Shown in pieces: positions 18,582-28,769 of a stretch of DNA of 64,000 nt. The stretch is from Hyphomicrobiales bacterium. Lineage in GTDB: Bacteria; Pseudomonadota; Alphaproteobacteria; Rhizobiales; Rhizobiaceae. A model generated the notes under the pieces. That model was not told the origin of the DNA, did no database searches, and saw only the letters and a list, made by a program, of their open reading frames with translations. The DNA lies in assembly GCA_900473205.1 (NCBI GenBank), contig UCLB01000006.1:1-64000 (forward strand), written 5' to 3'. A program made the position numbers and the translations under genes. Numbering within the stretch: the stretch's first letter is position 1; each line of letters starts with the position of its first letter.

Positions 18582-19598
18582 CTAAGCCTGCCAGCGCCGA
18601 CCGTCCAGCGCCAGGCCGAAGTCTTCGGGTCTGCGGGCATAGGTCGAAAGTCCGGCTAGGGCAGCTTGCGGATGGGTGACGACATGGGTTGGAATACTGC
18701 GCATCAAGGCGCTGTGCGGAGCCTTGTCTTCAAAGGCTGCGCGGAACTCCGGCAGTTTCAAAGCGGGGATGATTTTCTGGGATATCCCGCCAGCGAGATA
18801 GACCCCGCCTCGCGCCATGAAGATCAGTGCCAGATCGCCTGCGATGCGACCGAGATAGGTGCTGAACAGAGACAGGGTTTCTTTCGCCTCGCGGTTTTCG
18901 CCGCTGAGGCCCGTCGCGGTGATTTCGGCTGGGTCCGAGAAGGAAGGTGTGATGCCATCCGTCTTGCAGATAGCCCGGTAGAGATTGACGAGGCCGCGTC
19001 CGCACAGGATTTGCTCACCGGCAATACGGCCTTCAATGGTTTCGAGATGCGGGAAGACCTGATAATCGCGCGCACTGCGCGGTCCGATATCGATATGGCC
19101 GCCTTCGCCAGGCACCGGAAACCACATGTGGCGGGCATAGACCAGCCCGGCGACACCCAGACCCGTGCCCGGTCCAAGCACCACGCGTGACGCCATCATG
19201 TCGGGGCGCTGCGGGCCAATCGTGTCCCTGTTGTCGTCACCAAGGGTGGCAATGGCGAGTGCCTGCGCTTCGAAATCATTGATGACGATGACATCTTTCA
19301 AGCCGAGATTGACGAGCATCTCCTTCGGCTTGACCACCCAATGGCAGTTTGTCAGCGGAATCTCATCCGTCTCAATGGGGCCTGCAACGGCAAGAATGGT
19401 CGAAACCGGCTGCAACGATGTCTTGTCGAGAATGGCGATCCTGATCGCATCATCGATGGTCTTGAAATCCGCCGTCTTGACGCTTGTCAGTTGCACCGGC
19501 TCGGCATCGGCATCCTGCAAAATACAGAAACGGGCATTGGTACCGCCGATATCTCCAATGAGAATGGGAAAGGAAAGACTATCGTTCTGCTTGGGCAT
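18582..19598 (-). CDS. glk: glucokinase
   Basis: ATP-dependent hexokinase of 338 residues in the bacterial Glk family, phosphorylating glucose to glucose 6-phosphate. The N-terminal phosphate-binding [10 protein letters not shown] is at residues 14-23, and [14 protein letters not shown] near 135 and [11 protein letters not shown] near 155 are the other family blocks. [16 protein letters not shown] near 262 closes the ATP site. The ATG at 19598 follows AGGAG; nine upstream codons in frame are not needed. It lies 31 bases after mgsA, so the pair form an operon likely controlled by the palindrome at 20041-20056. Confidence 0.95.
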   Translation of the reverse strand: MPKQNDSLSFPILIGDIGGTNARFCILQDADAEPVQLTSVKTADFKTIDDAIRIAILDKTSLQPVSTILAVAGPIETDEIPLTNCHWVVKPKEMLVNLGLKDVIVINDFEAQALAIATLGDDNRDTIGPQRPDMMASRVVLGPGTGLGVAGLVYARHMWFPVPGEGGHIDIGPRSARDYQVFPHLETIEGRIAGEQILCGRGLVNLYRAICKTDGITPSFSDPAEITATGLSGENREAKETLSLFSTYLGRIAGDLALIFMARGGVYLAGGISQKIIPALKLPEFRAAFEDKAPHSALMRSIPTHVVTHPQAALAGLSTYARRPEDFGLALDGRRWQA

Positions 19599-19629
19599 TG
19601 CTGCTCCTGGATCGCCGGATATCAATGTT

Positions 19630-20004
19630 TCAATTAAAGTCTGTCAGCATTTCCGCTGTGGCGCGGTTCAGCGCCATGGGAATGTCGTAAACCGTTGCAA
19701 GTCGCGTCAAAGCCTTCACGTCAACATCATGCGGCAAGGCTGTGAGGGGATCGACAAAAAAGATCAGCATATCCACTTCGCCCGTCGCAATCATCGCGCC
19801 GATCTGCTGGTCACCGCCAAGCGGGCCGCTTTTCAAGCGGATGACATTAAGGCCGGGGCAAGCATCCTGCACGCGTCCGCCTGTGGTGCCAGTGGCAACG
19901 ATGCGAAATTGCGATAGCGCCGCCTGATGCTCGCGGGCGAAATCCGCCATATCGTCTTTTTTCAGGTCATGTGCGATCAGTGCGATACAGCGTTGCCCGG
20001 TCAT
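19630..20004 (-). CDS. mgsA: methylglyoxal synthase
   Basis: Enzyme of 124 residues that converts dihydroxyacetone phosphate to methylglyoxal and phosphate, a glycolytic bypass used when sugar phosphates build up. [12 protein letters not shown] at residues 8-19, ATGTTGG near 37, the phosphate-binding [13 protein letters not shown] near 57 and [14 protein letters not shown] near 82 are the MgsA signatures, with catalytic Asp residues in GGDQQ and FVDP. Placement ahead of glk links a glycolytic overflow valve with glucose phosphorylation. Confidence 0.95.
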   Translation of the reverse strand: MTGQRCIALIAHDLKKDDMADFAREHQAALSQFRIVATGTTGGRVQDACPGLNVIRLKSGPLGGDQQIGAMIATGEVDMLIFFVDPLTALPHDVDVKALTRLATVYDIPMALNRATAEMLTDFN

Positions 20005-20040
20005 CTCATGTCCTGCGCCAGCGTTATTTGCGTTGCGATG

Positions 20041-20056
20041 TTTAAATCGATTTGAA
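20041..20056. promoter_or_regulatory. palindromic operator upstream of mgsA-glk
   Basis: TTTAAATCGATTTGAA is an inverted repeat with a perfect AAATCGATTT core and one mismatched pair further out. Its position about 37 bases before the mgsA start and its central CG resemble LacI-family operators. The regulator is not encoded here. Confidence 0.5.
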
Positions 20057-20104
20057 GCCTTCTATAGCAACTCGGCACCTTTTGAAAAGCGTTGTTGGGT
20101 CACA

Positions 20105-21166
20105 TCAGTTCAGCGATGGGCGCGATGAGGGGCGTGGAACGTCTGCGGGTGGTATGGGAACACCGGAGCCGCCGGACTGCGACCGTGCCGGGGCAGGCGC
20201 CTGAGGTGCTGCTGCCGCTGGCGCGTAGGTTTCCCGAACAGCCATGCTGGCTCCGTTTGCAGCGGGCGCAGCTGCGACGGCGGCGCAGGCCTTTGGCAGA
20301 TCGGACACCATCATCGGGCGCGGCGGCTTTGGTGGCTTGGCGTTGGGGTCTTTTTTTGGTGTGGCCCAAGGCTCCTTTGTGAACCACCATGCCAGAGACT
20401 TGTCGCAGCCATCGCCTGCTGCAACGGGTGCCTGCGGCTTGCAATTGGTCGCGCCGGGCGGGCATTCCAGACGAACGTGGAAATGTTCGTCATGCCCATA
20501 GATCGGCCTGATCTTGCCCATGAAGGTGCGGTCGCCGGTCCATGACTGGCACAGCTTCTGCTTGATGGCCGGATTGACGAAGATACGCTCCACCTGCGGA
20601 TAGCTCGCCGCCATCATCACGAGTTTCGCATTGAGCGGCGACCATTTGCGGTCATCCACCGTCAGGAATTTGCTCTTGTCGAGCATGGAAATGAACGGTG
20701 TGCTTTCCCGCTGTTCGGCGCTCATGACCTGATTGGGCATCTGTCGCCACCAGATATCGACGTCGAGGCCTATCTGGTGCGAGGCATGGCCGGTTAGCAT
20801 CGGCCCGCCACGCGGCTGCGAGATATCGCCGATCAACAGGCCCGGCCAGCCGATCTTTTGGGCATCCTGAGCAAAGCGTTCGATAAAGGAAATCAGTTGC
20901 GGCTGGCCCCAACGACGATTGCGCGACAGCCGCATGGCCTGAAAGCCCTGACCTTCCGTGGGCAGCGCCACCGCTCCGGACTGGCAGCCCTTGGCATAGG
21001 ACCCGTAGGAAATGGAAGGACCGGCAGATGGAAGGGCAATATTGCCGAACACCTGTTTGGCCGGGCCGTCCTGCGCGAAAGCGGTCCCGATATCCACAGA
21101 CATCATTGATATGACCGAGAGGGCCAGAAGGGATGCCTTGCGCAGGCCCGTTGCCTGTTTTTCCAT
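20105..21166 (-). CDS. mepA: penicillin-insensitive murein endopeptidase
   Basis: Periplasmic zinc peptidase of 353 residues (family M74) that cuts D-alanyl-meso-diaminopimelyl cross-links in peptidoglycan. An N-terminal signal peptide (residues 1-31, ending TAFAQ) is followed by the catalytic domain, with HASHQIGLDVDIWW near residue 132 and HDEHFHVRLECP near 225 supplying the metal ligands. About 80 Pro/Ala-rich residues extend past the domain, longer than in E. coli MepA. The ATG at 21166 (MEKQATGLRK) gives the proper signal peptide; an open frame reaching to 21457 overlaps the yejA start and is not needed. Confidence 0.92.
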   Translation of the reverse strand: MEKQATGLRKASLLALSVISMMSVDIGTAFAQDGPAKQVFGNIALPSAGPSISYGSYAKGCQSGAVALPTEGQGFQAMRLSRNRRWGQPQLISFIERFAQDAQKIGWPGLLIGDISQPRGGPMLTGHASHQIGLDVDIWWRQMPNQVMSAEQRESTPFISMLDKSKFLTVDDRKWSPLNAKLVMMAASYPQVERIFVNPAIKQKLCQSWTGDRTFMGKIRPIYGHDEHFHVRLECPPGATNCKPQAPVAAGDGCDKSLAWWFTKEPWATPKKDPNAKPPKPPRPMMVSDLPKACAAVAAAPAANGASMAVRETYAPAAAAPQAPAPARSQSGGSGVPIPPADVPRPSSRPSLN

Positions 21167-21339
21167 ATCGTCCGCCGCCTGCAATGCTTGAGCTGATTCT
21201 CTTTTGAATATTACGCTGGAACGGGAATTTGGTGAAAGCATGTTTGCGGGCTCTCGAAGGATTGAGGCAGGCCCCCTATTTTTTGCCCATGTTTGTCTTA
21301 TGCTGCACGGCAATGAAAACCAAAAAGGACTGTCGCCCC

Positions 21340-23184
21340 ATGGCATTGGCAATGTTGAAATCCGGCTTGTTCGCTCTCGCCACCCTGTCTCTTGCGGTCG
21401 CGCCCATGGGAGCATCGGCTGCGGATGGCGATGTCTGGCGCAGTGGGATTTCGACAATCGGTGAGCTGAAGCACCCCAACGGTTTCGAGCGCTTCGATTA
21501 TGTCAACCCGGATGCGCCGAAGGGTGGCGCGCTGCGCATGTCGACCGCTGGCACTTTCGATACGGTCAATCCGCTTCTGGCCAAGGGCGAGCTTGCGACC
21601 GGACTGAGCCTCGTTTTCGATACGCTGATGAAATCTTCGGAGGAGGAGCTGTCTTCATCCTACGGTCTTCTTGCCGAGGCGGTCAGCTATCCCGACGATA
21701 TCGCCAAGGCCAGTTTCCGCCTGCGAAAGGAAGCGAAATGGGCCGATGGCCAGCCGGTGACGCCGGAAGATGTGGTTTTCAGTTTCGAAAAAGCGAAGGA
21801 TTTAAGCCCGCAACTGGCCACCTATTACACCCACGTTACAAAGGCCGAAAAGACCGGCGAGCGTGAGATCACCTTCACCTTCGATGAGAAAAACAACAAG
21901 GAACTGCCGCAGATCGTCGGCCAGCTTCTCGTTGTGCCCAAACACTGGTGGGAGGCCAATGGCGCTGACGGCAAACCGCGCGACATTTCCCGTGGCACGC
22001 TGGAGCCCGTCATGGGGTCCGGCCCATACAAGATCGCGTCCATCGCACCAGGCTCCACCATTACCTATGAGCGGCGCGACGATTATTGGGGCAAGGACGT
22101 CAACGTCAATGTCGGGCTGAACAACTTCAAGACAATCACTTACACTTTCTATACAGACCGCGATGTCGAGTTTCAGGCTTTCAAGGCCGGGAATACGGAT
22201 TTCTGGCAGGAGAATTCGGCAGGGCGCTGGGCAACTGGTTATGATTTTCCAGCCGTGAAAGACGGTCGAATCAAGAAGGAAGAGCTGCCCAATATCTACC
22301 GCTCTGTCGGTATCATGCAGGCGCTGGTTCCGAATGGGCGGCGGGACAAGTTCAAAGACCCGAAAGTCCGTCTGGCTTTGAACTATGCGTTCGATTTCGA
22401 AGACATGAACCGCACGCTGTTTTACAATCAGTACCAACGGATCAACAGCTTCTTCATGGGCAGCGACCTGGCGTCATCCGGTCTGCCGCAAGGCAAAGAA
22501 CTGGACGTCCTCAATGAAATCAAAGATCAGATCCCGCCTGAAGTCTTTACCAAGGAATATCATAATCCGGTTGGTGGCGATCCGGCCAAGCAGCGTGACA
22601 ATCTCCGCGAGGCCGTCAAACTCATGAAGGACGCCGGATATGAGCTGCGCGGCAACCGCATGGTGAATGCGTCCACCGGTCAGCCTTTCGATTTCGAAAT
22701 TCTCGTTGATTCCGCTGCGATGGAGCGCGTCGTCGTTTCCTACACGCAGAATCTTAAGAAGATCGGCATCAACGCGACAGTGCGACTTGTCGATACGTCG
22801 CAATACACGAACCGCACCCGCTCCTTCGATTTCGATATGATCGTCAATCTCTGGGCTCAGAGCGCCAACCCCGGAAACGAACAGTCCGATTACTGGGGAT
22901 CCAAGGCTGTGGACCGTCAGGGCTCGAAGAACTTCGCAGGTATCAGCAATCCTGCTGTGGATATGCTTATTCGCAAAATCATTTTTGCAGCAAACCGGGA
23001 CGATCAGGTTGCTGCCGTAAAAGCTTTGGACCGCGTGCTTCTGGCCGGAAACTACGTCATTCCGCAATTCTATCGCGGCGAGATGACGCTCGCCTACTGG
23101 AAGACGCTGGTGCAGCCGCAAAACCTTCCGCGATACGGCATCGGCTTTCCCGACGCATGGTGGTCCGCAAACGCCGGGAAATGA
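21340..23184 (+). CDS. yejA: peptide ABC transporter substrate-binding protein YejA
   Basis: Periplasmic binding protein of 614 residues (SBP family 5) for the YejABEF transporter, which imports oligopeptides and in rhizobia and enterics also peptide antibiotics such as microcin C. A signal peptide spans residues 1-28 (ending ASAADG). The following GISTIGELKHPNGFERFDYVNPDAPKGG, read in two parts, is typical of YejA, and ADGQPVTPEDVVFSFEK near 130 is the general family-5 block. The ATG at 21340 is chosen for the signal peptide and AAGGA about 11 bases upstream; an ATG at 21313 is possible. It heads yejABEF. Confidence 0.92.
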   Translation: MALAMLKSGLFALATLSLAVAPMGASAADGDVWRSGISTIGELKHPNGFERFDYVNPDAPKGGALRMSTAGTFDTVNPLLAKGELATGLSLVFDTLMKSSEEELSSSYGLLAEAVSYPDDIAKASFRLRKEAKWADGQPVTPEDVVFSFEKAKDLSPQLATYYTHVTKAEKTGEREITFTFDEKNNKELPQIVGQLLVVPKHWWEANGADGKPRDISRGTLEPVMGSGPYKIASIAPGSTITYERRDDYWGKDVNVNVGLNNFKTITYTFYTDRDVEFQAFKAGNTDFWQENSAGRWATGYDFPAVKDGRIKKEELPNIYRSVGIMQALVPNGRRDKFKDPKVRLALNYAFDFEDMNRTLFYNQYQRINSFFMGSDLASSGLPQGKELDVLNEIKDQIPPEVFTKEYHNPVGGDPAKQRDNLREAVKLMKDAGYELRGNRMVNASTGQPFDFEILVDSAAMERVVVSYTQNLKKIGINATVRLVDTSQYTNRTRSFDFDMIVNLWAQSANPGNEQSDYWGSKAVDRQGSKNFAGISNPAVDMLIRKIIFAANRDDQVAAVKALDRVLLAGNYVIPQFYRGEMTLAYWKTLVQPQNLPRYGIGFPDAWWSANAGK

Positions 23185-23329
23185 TGCGGGACTTGCTTTA
23201 TAAGCCAAGCCTTGATTCACATGGACCATTACGAATCACGACGCCTGCGGCATAGTCCACAGGCCCGAAAGGAAACGGTTTGACGAAACCGATGATGACC
23301 GAACCTCTTGCCATGCAGGGACGCGCCTG

Positions 23330-24421
23330 ATGGGAGCTTATATTCTGCGGCGTTTGGCCCTGATGATACCGACCATTATCGGCATCATGGGCATTTCCTT
23401 CCTCGTCATTCAGTTTGCTCCGGGCGGGCCTGTGGAGCAGGTCATCGCCCAGCTTTCCGGCTCCGGCGACAGCGCTTCCGACCGACTTTCCGGCGGTGGC
23501 GACCTCATGGGGCAGGGCGGTCTAGACGAGAGCGGTTCGAAATATCGCGGCGCGCAGGGTCTCGACCCGGATTTGATCGCGAAGCTGGAAAAACAGTTCG
23601 GTTTCGACAAGCCGCCGCTGACCCGCTTTATGGACATGATGTGGAACTACATCCGCTTTGATTTCGGCGACAGTTTCTTCCGCAATTCCTCGGTCATTGA
23701 TCTCATTATCGATAAATTGCCGGTGTCGATTTCGCTTGGCTTCTGGATATTGATCATTTCCTACGCCATCTCCATTCCGCTCGGTATCAAGAAAGCGGTT
23801 TCGGACGGATCGCGATTCGACGTCTGGACCTCCGGCATCATCATCGTCGGTTATGCGGTGCCGAGCTTCCTGTTCGGGATTCTGCTGATCGTGGTTTTTG
23901 CCGGTGGCTCGTTCTTCGACTGGTTCCCGCTACGCGGGCTGACCTCGGACAATTTCGCGGAACTGACATGGTGGCAGAAGATCATCGACTATTTCTGGCA
24001 CTTAGCGCTGCCGCTTACAGCACTTGTTCTCTCAGCTTTTGCCACCACGACGCTCCTGACCAAGAATTCCTTCATCGATGAAATCAAGAAGCAATATGTG
24101 GTCACGGCCCGCGCCAAGGGGCTTTCGGAGCGCAAGGTTCTCTATGGCCACGTCTTTCGCAATGCCATGCTGATTGTCATTGCCGGTTTCCCCGGCGCCT
24201 TCATCTCGGCCTTCTTCACCGGTTCGCTGTTGATCGAAAACATCTTCTCGCTGGATGGCCTCGGGCGGCTGGGTTATCTCTCGGTCGTCAACCGCGATTA
24301 CCCCATCGTGTTCGGCACGCTGTTCATCTTCTCGCTGATGGGCCTTGTCGTCAGCCTCATATCCGACCTCATCTATACATGGATCGATCCGCGCATCGAT
24401 TTCGAGCGGAGGGATGTGTAA
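23330..24421 (+). CDS. yejB: peptide ABC transporter permease YejB
   Basis: Inner-membrane permease of 363 residues with six predicted spans. It opens with [20 protein letters not shown], typical of DppB/OppB-type permeases, and has a long periplasmic insertion (about 40-90) with Gly/Ser-rich sequence characteristic of YejB. The ATPase-contact loop [21 protein letters not shown] is near residue 260. Its stop shares one base with the next ATG (TAATG). A 145-base gap separates it from yejA, a usual place for differential expression of binding protein and permease. Confidence 0.93.
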   Translation: MGAYILRRLALMIPTIIGIMGISFLVIQFAPGGPVEQVIAQLSGSGDSASDRLSGGGDLMGQGGLDESGSKYRGAQGLDPDLIAKLEKQFGFDKPPLTRFMDMMWNYIRFDFGDSFFRNSSVIDLIIDKLPVSISLGFWILIISYAISIPLGIKKAVSDGSRFDVWTSGIIIVGYAVPSFLFGILLIVVFAGGSFFDWFPLRGLTSDNFAELTWWQKIIDYFWHLALPLTALVLSAFATTTLLTKNSFIDEIKKQYVVTARAKGLSERKVLYGHVFRNAMLIVIAGFPGAFISAFFTGSLLIENIFSLDGLGRLGYLSVVNRDYPIVFGTLFIFSLMGLVVSLISDLIYTWIDPRIDFERRDV

Positions 24422-25566
24422 TGACGCTTGTTTCACCCGCCGCCACCGATGCAGCGACACCGCAAAAACGCCCCTACTTCTCGCCCACCAGCGTGCGGCG
24501 CTGGCAGAACTTCAAGGCCAACCGCCGCGGTTACTGGTCGTTCTGGCTTTTCCTGCTTCTGTTCGGGCTCAGCCTGTGTGCGGAATTCATCGCCAACGAT
24601 AAGCCCATTTTCGCCTCATACAAGGGCGAGCTTCTGGTGCCGGTCATGGTCGATTACCCGGAAGAGAAATTCGGCGGCTTTCTGGCCCAGACGGATTACA
24701 AATCCTCGTTCATTCAGGATGAGATAAAAGCCAATGGCTGGATGATCTGGCCACCGATCCGCTACTCCTATCAGACAGTCAATTCGAACATTCCGCATTC
24801 CGCACCCACGGCACCCTTCTGGCTTATGGATGCACAGGAGCGTTGCTCCGGTTACCCGCAAGGGGCCGCAGATCCCGGCTGTACCATTGGCAATCTCAAT
24901 TGGCTGGGAACGGACAATCAGGCGCGCGATGTCGCCGCCCGTGTCATTTACGGCTTCCGTATTTCGGTCCTGTTCGGCCTTGCGCTCACCATCGCATCGG
25001 CCATCGTCGGCGTAACCGCCGGTGCGGTGCAGGGTTATTTCGGCGGCTGGACCGACCTTCTGATGCAGCGTTTCATTGAGATCTGGTCGTCCATGCCGGT
25101 GCTCTACATCCTGCTGATCATCGCCGCCATTCTGCCGCCCGGCTTCTTCGTGCTACTGGGCATCATGCTGCTGTTTTCATGGGTGGGCTTCGTCGGTGTC
25201 GTGCGCGCGGAATTCCTGCGGGCGCGAAACTTCGAATATGTGAATGCCGCCCGGGCGCTGGGTGTCGGCAACGGCACGATCATGTTCCGCCATCTGCTGC
25301 CCAATGCCATGGTGGCAACGCTGACCTTCCTGCCCTTCATTCTCTCGGGTTCGATCACCACGCTGACGTCGCTCGATTTCCTCGGCTTCGGCATGCCACC
25401 GGGTTCGCCTTCGCTGGGAGAACTGATCGCGCAGGGCAAGAACAACCTTCAGGCACCCTGGTTGGGGCTGACGGCCTTCTTCACCATGTCGATCATGCTA
25501 TCGCTGCTGATCTTTGTCGGTGAAGCCGTGCGCGATGCCTTCGACCCGAGAAAGACCTTCCGATGA
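24421..25566 (+). CDS. yejE: peptide ABC transporter permease YejE
   Basis: Second permease of the Yej system, 381 residues. The N-terminal FSPTSVRRWQNFKANRRGYWSFW (read in two parts) is the typical OppC-like start, followed by one span, a periplasmic region to about 165 and five further spans. The EAA loop, with ARALGVGNGTIMFRHLLPNA, is near residue 280. The ATG at 24421 overlaps the yejB stop by one base and its own stop overlaps yejF by four bases, so the proteins are made in coordinated amounts. Confidence 0.93.
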   Translation: MTLVSPAATDAATPQKRPYFSPTSVRRWQNFKANRRGYWSFWLFLLLFGLSLCAEFIANDKPIFASYKGELLVPVMVDYPEEKFGGFLAQTDYKSSFIQDEIKANGWMIWPPIRYSYQTVNSNIPHSAPTAPFWLMDAQERCSGYPQGAADPGCTIGNLNWLGTDNQARDVAARVIYGFRISVLFGLALTIASAIVGVTAGAVQGYFGGWTDLLMQRFIEIWSSMPVLYILLIIAAILPPGFFVLLGIMLLFSWVGFVGVVRAEFLRARNFEYVNAARALGVGNGTIMFRHLLPNAMVATLTFLPFILSGSITTLTSLDFLGFGMPPGSPSLGELIAQGKNNLQAPWLGLTAFFTMSIMLSLLIFVGEAVRDAFDPRKTFR

Positions 25567-27212
25567 GTGCCACGAAGGATATGATGACCACTCCGCTTCT
25601 TTCCGTCCGCGATCTCTCCGTTGCCTTCCATCAGGGTGGCAAGGAGAGTGTGGCTGTCGATCAGGTGTCGTTCGATATCATGCCGGGTGAGGTCGTGGCG
25701 CTGGTGGGGGAGTCGGGTTCCGGCAAGTCGGTGACCGCGAATTCCATTTTGAAGCTCTTGCCCTATCCGGCGGCGAGCCATCCCTCGGGGCAAATCCTGT
25801 TCGAAGGCAAGGATTTGCTGAGTGCGTCGCTGCGCGATCTTCGCAGTGTGCGTGGCAACGATATCACCATGATCTTTCAGGAGCCGATGACCTCGCTCAA
25901 CCCGCTGCACAGCATCGAGCGGCAGATTGGCGAAATCCTCGAGCTTCATCAGGCCATCACCGGTATCGAAGCGCGCAAGCGGACGCTGGAACTGCTTTTG
26001 CAGGTCGGCATTCGCGAGCCGGAAAAGCGGCTGAAAGCCTATCCGCATGAACTCTCCGGTGGCCAGCGCCAGCGTGTGATGATTGCCATGGCGCTTGCCA
26101 ACCGGCCGAAGCTGCTGATCGCCGACGAACCGACGACGGCGCTGGATGTGACGGTACAGGCGCAAATTCTGGAGCTTCTGGGCGATTTGAAGAACCAGCA
26201 TGATATGTCCATGCTGTTCATCACCCATGATCTCGGCATCGTGCGCAAATTCGCAGACCGCGTCTGCGTCATGACCACGGGCAAGATCGTGGAGACCGGC
26301 ACGGTGGAGCAGGTCTTCAACAGCCCGCAGCATGCCTATACCCGTCATCTTCTGGCTGCAGAACCCAAGGGCGAGCCGCCGCTGTCCGATAGCAGCAAGC
26401 CTGTCGTCATGCAGGGGGACGAGATCAAGGTCTGGTTCCCGATCAAAGCCGGGCTGATGCGCAAGGTCGTGGATCACGTCAAGGCTGTGGATGGCATCGA
26501 TATTACCCTGCGCGCCGGGCAGACGGTGGGTGTCGTGGGTGAATCCGGTTCGGGTAAGACGACGCTGGGTTTGGCGCTGTCGCGGCTGATATCCTCCAAG
26601 GGGCGGATCAGCTTTATCGGCCAGCCCATCGATGGTTATTCCTATTCCATGATGAAGCCACTCAGAAACCGGCTTCAGGTGGTGTTTCAGGACCCCTATG
26701 GATCGCTCAGCCCGCGCATGTCGGTGGGTGAGATCATTGCCGAAGGTCTGCGGGTGCATGAGAAATCCCTGTCTGCCGATGAGCGGGACCGGCGTGTTGC
26801 GCAGGCGCTGGATGAGGTGGGGCTCGACCCCGCCACGCGCTGGCGTTACCCGCATGAATTCTCCGGTGGCCAGAGACAGCGCATCGCCATTGCCCGCGCC
26901 ATGGTGCTGAAACCCCGCTTCGTGATGCTGGATGAGCCGACATCGGCGCTGGATATGAGCGTGCAGGCGCAGGTGGTCGATCTGCTGCGGGATTTGCAGG
27001 CCAAGCACGATCTCGCCTATCTCTTCATCAGCCATGACCTCAAGGTTGTGAAAGCGCTTGCCAATGATGTCATCGTCATGCGTCACGGCAAGGTGGTGGA
27101 AAGCGGACCGGCAAAGTCCATCTTCGAGGCGCCGAAGGAAGACTACACACGCGCGCTTATGGCGGCTGCCTTCAACATCGAGGCAGTCAAGACGGCGGCG
27201 GTGAGCGAGTAG
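25563..27212 (+). CDS. yejF: peptide ABC transporter ATPase YejF (two ATP-binding domains)
   Basis: Cytoplasmic ATPase of 549 residues with two complete ABC domains, the fused equivalent of OppD and OppF. The first has Walker [10 protein letters not shown] near residue 49 and signature LSGGQRQR near 165; the second has Walker [10 protein letters not shown] near 327 and signature FSGGQRQR near 435. Each is followed by a DEPT(T/S)ALD Walker B. It completes yejABEF, giving a full importer of one binding protein, two permeases and two ATP sites. No obvious terminator follows. Confidence 0.94.
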   Translation: MSATKDMMTTPLLSVRDLSVAFHQGGKESVAVDQVSFDIMPGEVVALVGESGSGKSVTANSILKLLPYPAASHPSGQILFEGKDLLSASLRDLRSVRGNDITMIFQEPMTSLNPLHSIERQIGEILELHQAITGIEARKRTLELLLQVGIREPEKRLKAYPHELSGGQRQRVMIAMALANRPKLLIADEPTTALDVTVQAQILELLGDLKNQHDMSMLFITHDLGIVRKFADRVCVMTTGKIVETGTVEQVFNSPQHAYTRHLLAAEPKGEPPLSDSSKPVVMQGDEIKVWFPIKAGLMRKVVDHVKAVDGIDITLRAGQTVGVVGESGSGKTTLGLALSRLISSKGRISFIGQPIDGYSYSMMKPLRNRLQVVFQDPYGSLSPRMSVGEIIAEGLRVHEKSLSADERDRRVAQALDEVGLDPATRWRYPHEFSGGQRQRIAIARAMVLKPRFVMLDEPTSALDMSVQAQVVDLLRDLQAKHDLAYLFISHDLKVVKALANDVIVMRHGKVVESGPAKSIFEAPKEDYTRALMAAAFNIEAVKTAAVSE

Positions 27213-27406
27213 GCGCGCTCAAGCGCCTGCTTTCGCTGAAAAACACGCTGGCCTTATGCGTCTTGCCCACGTAACATAAGTGGGGACATTGGGAACTGCG
27301 GGGCATGATGTCATCATGACAGCGCGATATCTGATCTATCAGCAGCAGGATGCTTTTCGTTAGCAGCACTTGTGCCGCACCCAAAAACGAAACAACCTTC
27401 TGGTGA

Positions 27407-28768
27407 ATGATGGCCGATATTGAATACGCAAAGACCTTTTTCGAACAAAACCCCGATATTGAAATTCTTGAAGCCTTTGTCATCGATGTGAATGGCGTGC
27501 CGCGCGGCAAATGGATACCGCGCGAACGGGCCATCGATGTGCTGGAAAAAGGCATGGCTCTGCCTCGCTCCGTTTACGCGCTGGACATCTGGGGCCGCGA
27601 CGTCAATGCTGCTGGCCTTGCAGAAGGCACGGGCGATCCGGATGGTCTGTGTTTCCCTGTGCCGGGCACGCTCTCGCGCGTCACGTGGCTGGGGCGCCCC
27701 ACCGCGCAGGTGCTGCTGGCCATGCAGGACCCGGATGGCAGCGGTTTTTATGGCGATCCGCGCAATGTTCTGGCGCGGGTCATGAATGGCTTTACCAAGC
27801 GCGGCCTGACACCTGTTGTGGCCACGGAGCTGGAATTCTATCTGATCGACCCTGTGCGCTCGGCGCTTGATCCGGTGCGCCCGCCGCGCAGCCGTGAAGG
27901 GCGCTGGCACACCGGCCAGACGCAGGTTCTGTCGATTTCCGAATTGCAGGATTTCGAAGAGGTCTTCCACGATATCGCCACCGCCTGCCGCGCGCAGGAT
28001 GTGGGGGCTGATACGACCCTTCGCGAAAACGGCCCCGGTCAATACGAAATCAATCTCAACCATGTGCCGGATGCGCTCAAAGCTGCGGATTTCGCGGTGT
28101 TTCTGAAGCGTATCGTCAAGGGCGTGGCGCGCAAGCACGATCTCGATGCCACCTTCATGGCCAAGCCCTATGGGATGCAGGCGGGCAATGGCATGCATGT
28201 CCATTTTTCCATGCTGGACAGGGACGGCAACAATATCTATGCGGGCGAAAACGGCGCATCCGAAGCGCTGATGCACTCCGTTGGTGGTCTGTTGGAAAAC
28301 ATGGGGGAGAGCATGGCGGTGTTTGCGCCGCATGCGAATTCCTACCGCCGCCTGCGCCCCAGCGAACACGCCCCGACCTACGCCTCGTGGGGCATCGATA
28401 ACCGGTCGGCTGCCGTGCGCGTGATCACCGCCAGCAAGCCTGCAACCCGTATCGAACACCGCGTGGCGGGTGCCGATACCAACCCTTATCTGGTGCTGGC
28501 CATGATCCTCAGTGCCGCCCTTGCCGGCATGAAGGAAAAGCGCCAGCCGGGTGGGGCTATCTCGGGTGACAGCCACGCCATCAATCACGAGCCGCTGCCG
28601 ACCAACTGGGACTATGCGCTGCAGCGTTTCACGCGCTCCAGCTTTGCCTATGCGACCTTCGGGCAGAAATATCGTACGCTCTATTCCGCCTGCAAACAGC
28701 AGGAGCTTTCCGAGTTTTCGCTTCGCGTGACCGACGTCGAGTATGACGCATATATCAGGACGGTGTGA
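27407..28768 (+). CDS. glutamine synthetase family protein, probable gamma-glutamylpolyamine synthetase (PuuA-like)
   Basis: ATP-dependent ligase of 453 residues in the glutamine synthetase superfamily. The beta-grasp domain (about 15-110) precedes the catalytic barrel, whose motifs are all present: ATELEFYLID near 143, ENGPGQYEINL near 208, AGNGMHVHFSM near 262, RLRPSEHAPTYASWG near 315 and RIEHRVAGADTNPYL near 350. The next gene encodes a PuuB-like oxidase one base downstream, which favours gamma-glutamylputrescine or a related amine as product rather than glutamine. Two adjacent ATGs (27407, 27410) are possible starts. The amine used cannot be decided here. Confidence 0.85.
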   Translation: MMADIEYAKTFFEQNPDIEILEAFVIDVNGVPRGKWIPRERAIDVLEKGMALPRSVYALDIWGRDVNAAGLAEGTGDPDGLCFPVPGTLSRVTWLGRPTAQVLLAMQDPDGSGFYGDPRNVLARVMNGFTKRGLTPVVATELEFYLIDPVRSALDPVRPPRSREGRWHTGQTQVLSISELQDFEEVFHDIATACRAQDVGADTTLRENGPGQYEINLNHVPDALKAADFAVFLKRIVKGVARKHDLDATFMAKPYGMQAGNGMHVHFSMLDRDGNNIYAGENGASEALMHSVGGLLENMGESMAVFAPHANSYRRLRPSEHAPTYASWGIDNRSAAVRVITASKPATRIEHRVAGADTNPYLVLAMILSAALAGMKEKRQPGGAISGDSHAINHEPLPTNWDYALQRFTRSSFAYATFGQKYRTLYSACKQQELSEFSLRVTDVEYDAYIRTV

Positions 28769-28769
28769 G

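Noticed and set aside
21167-21457. 97-codon N-terminal extension of MepA
   Set aside because: It overlaps the yejA start on the other strand and would bury the signal peptide. The ATG at 21166 gives a normal exported protein.
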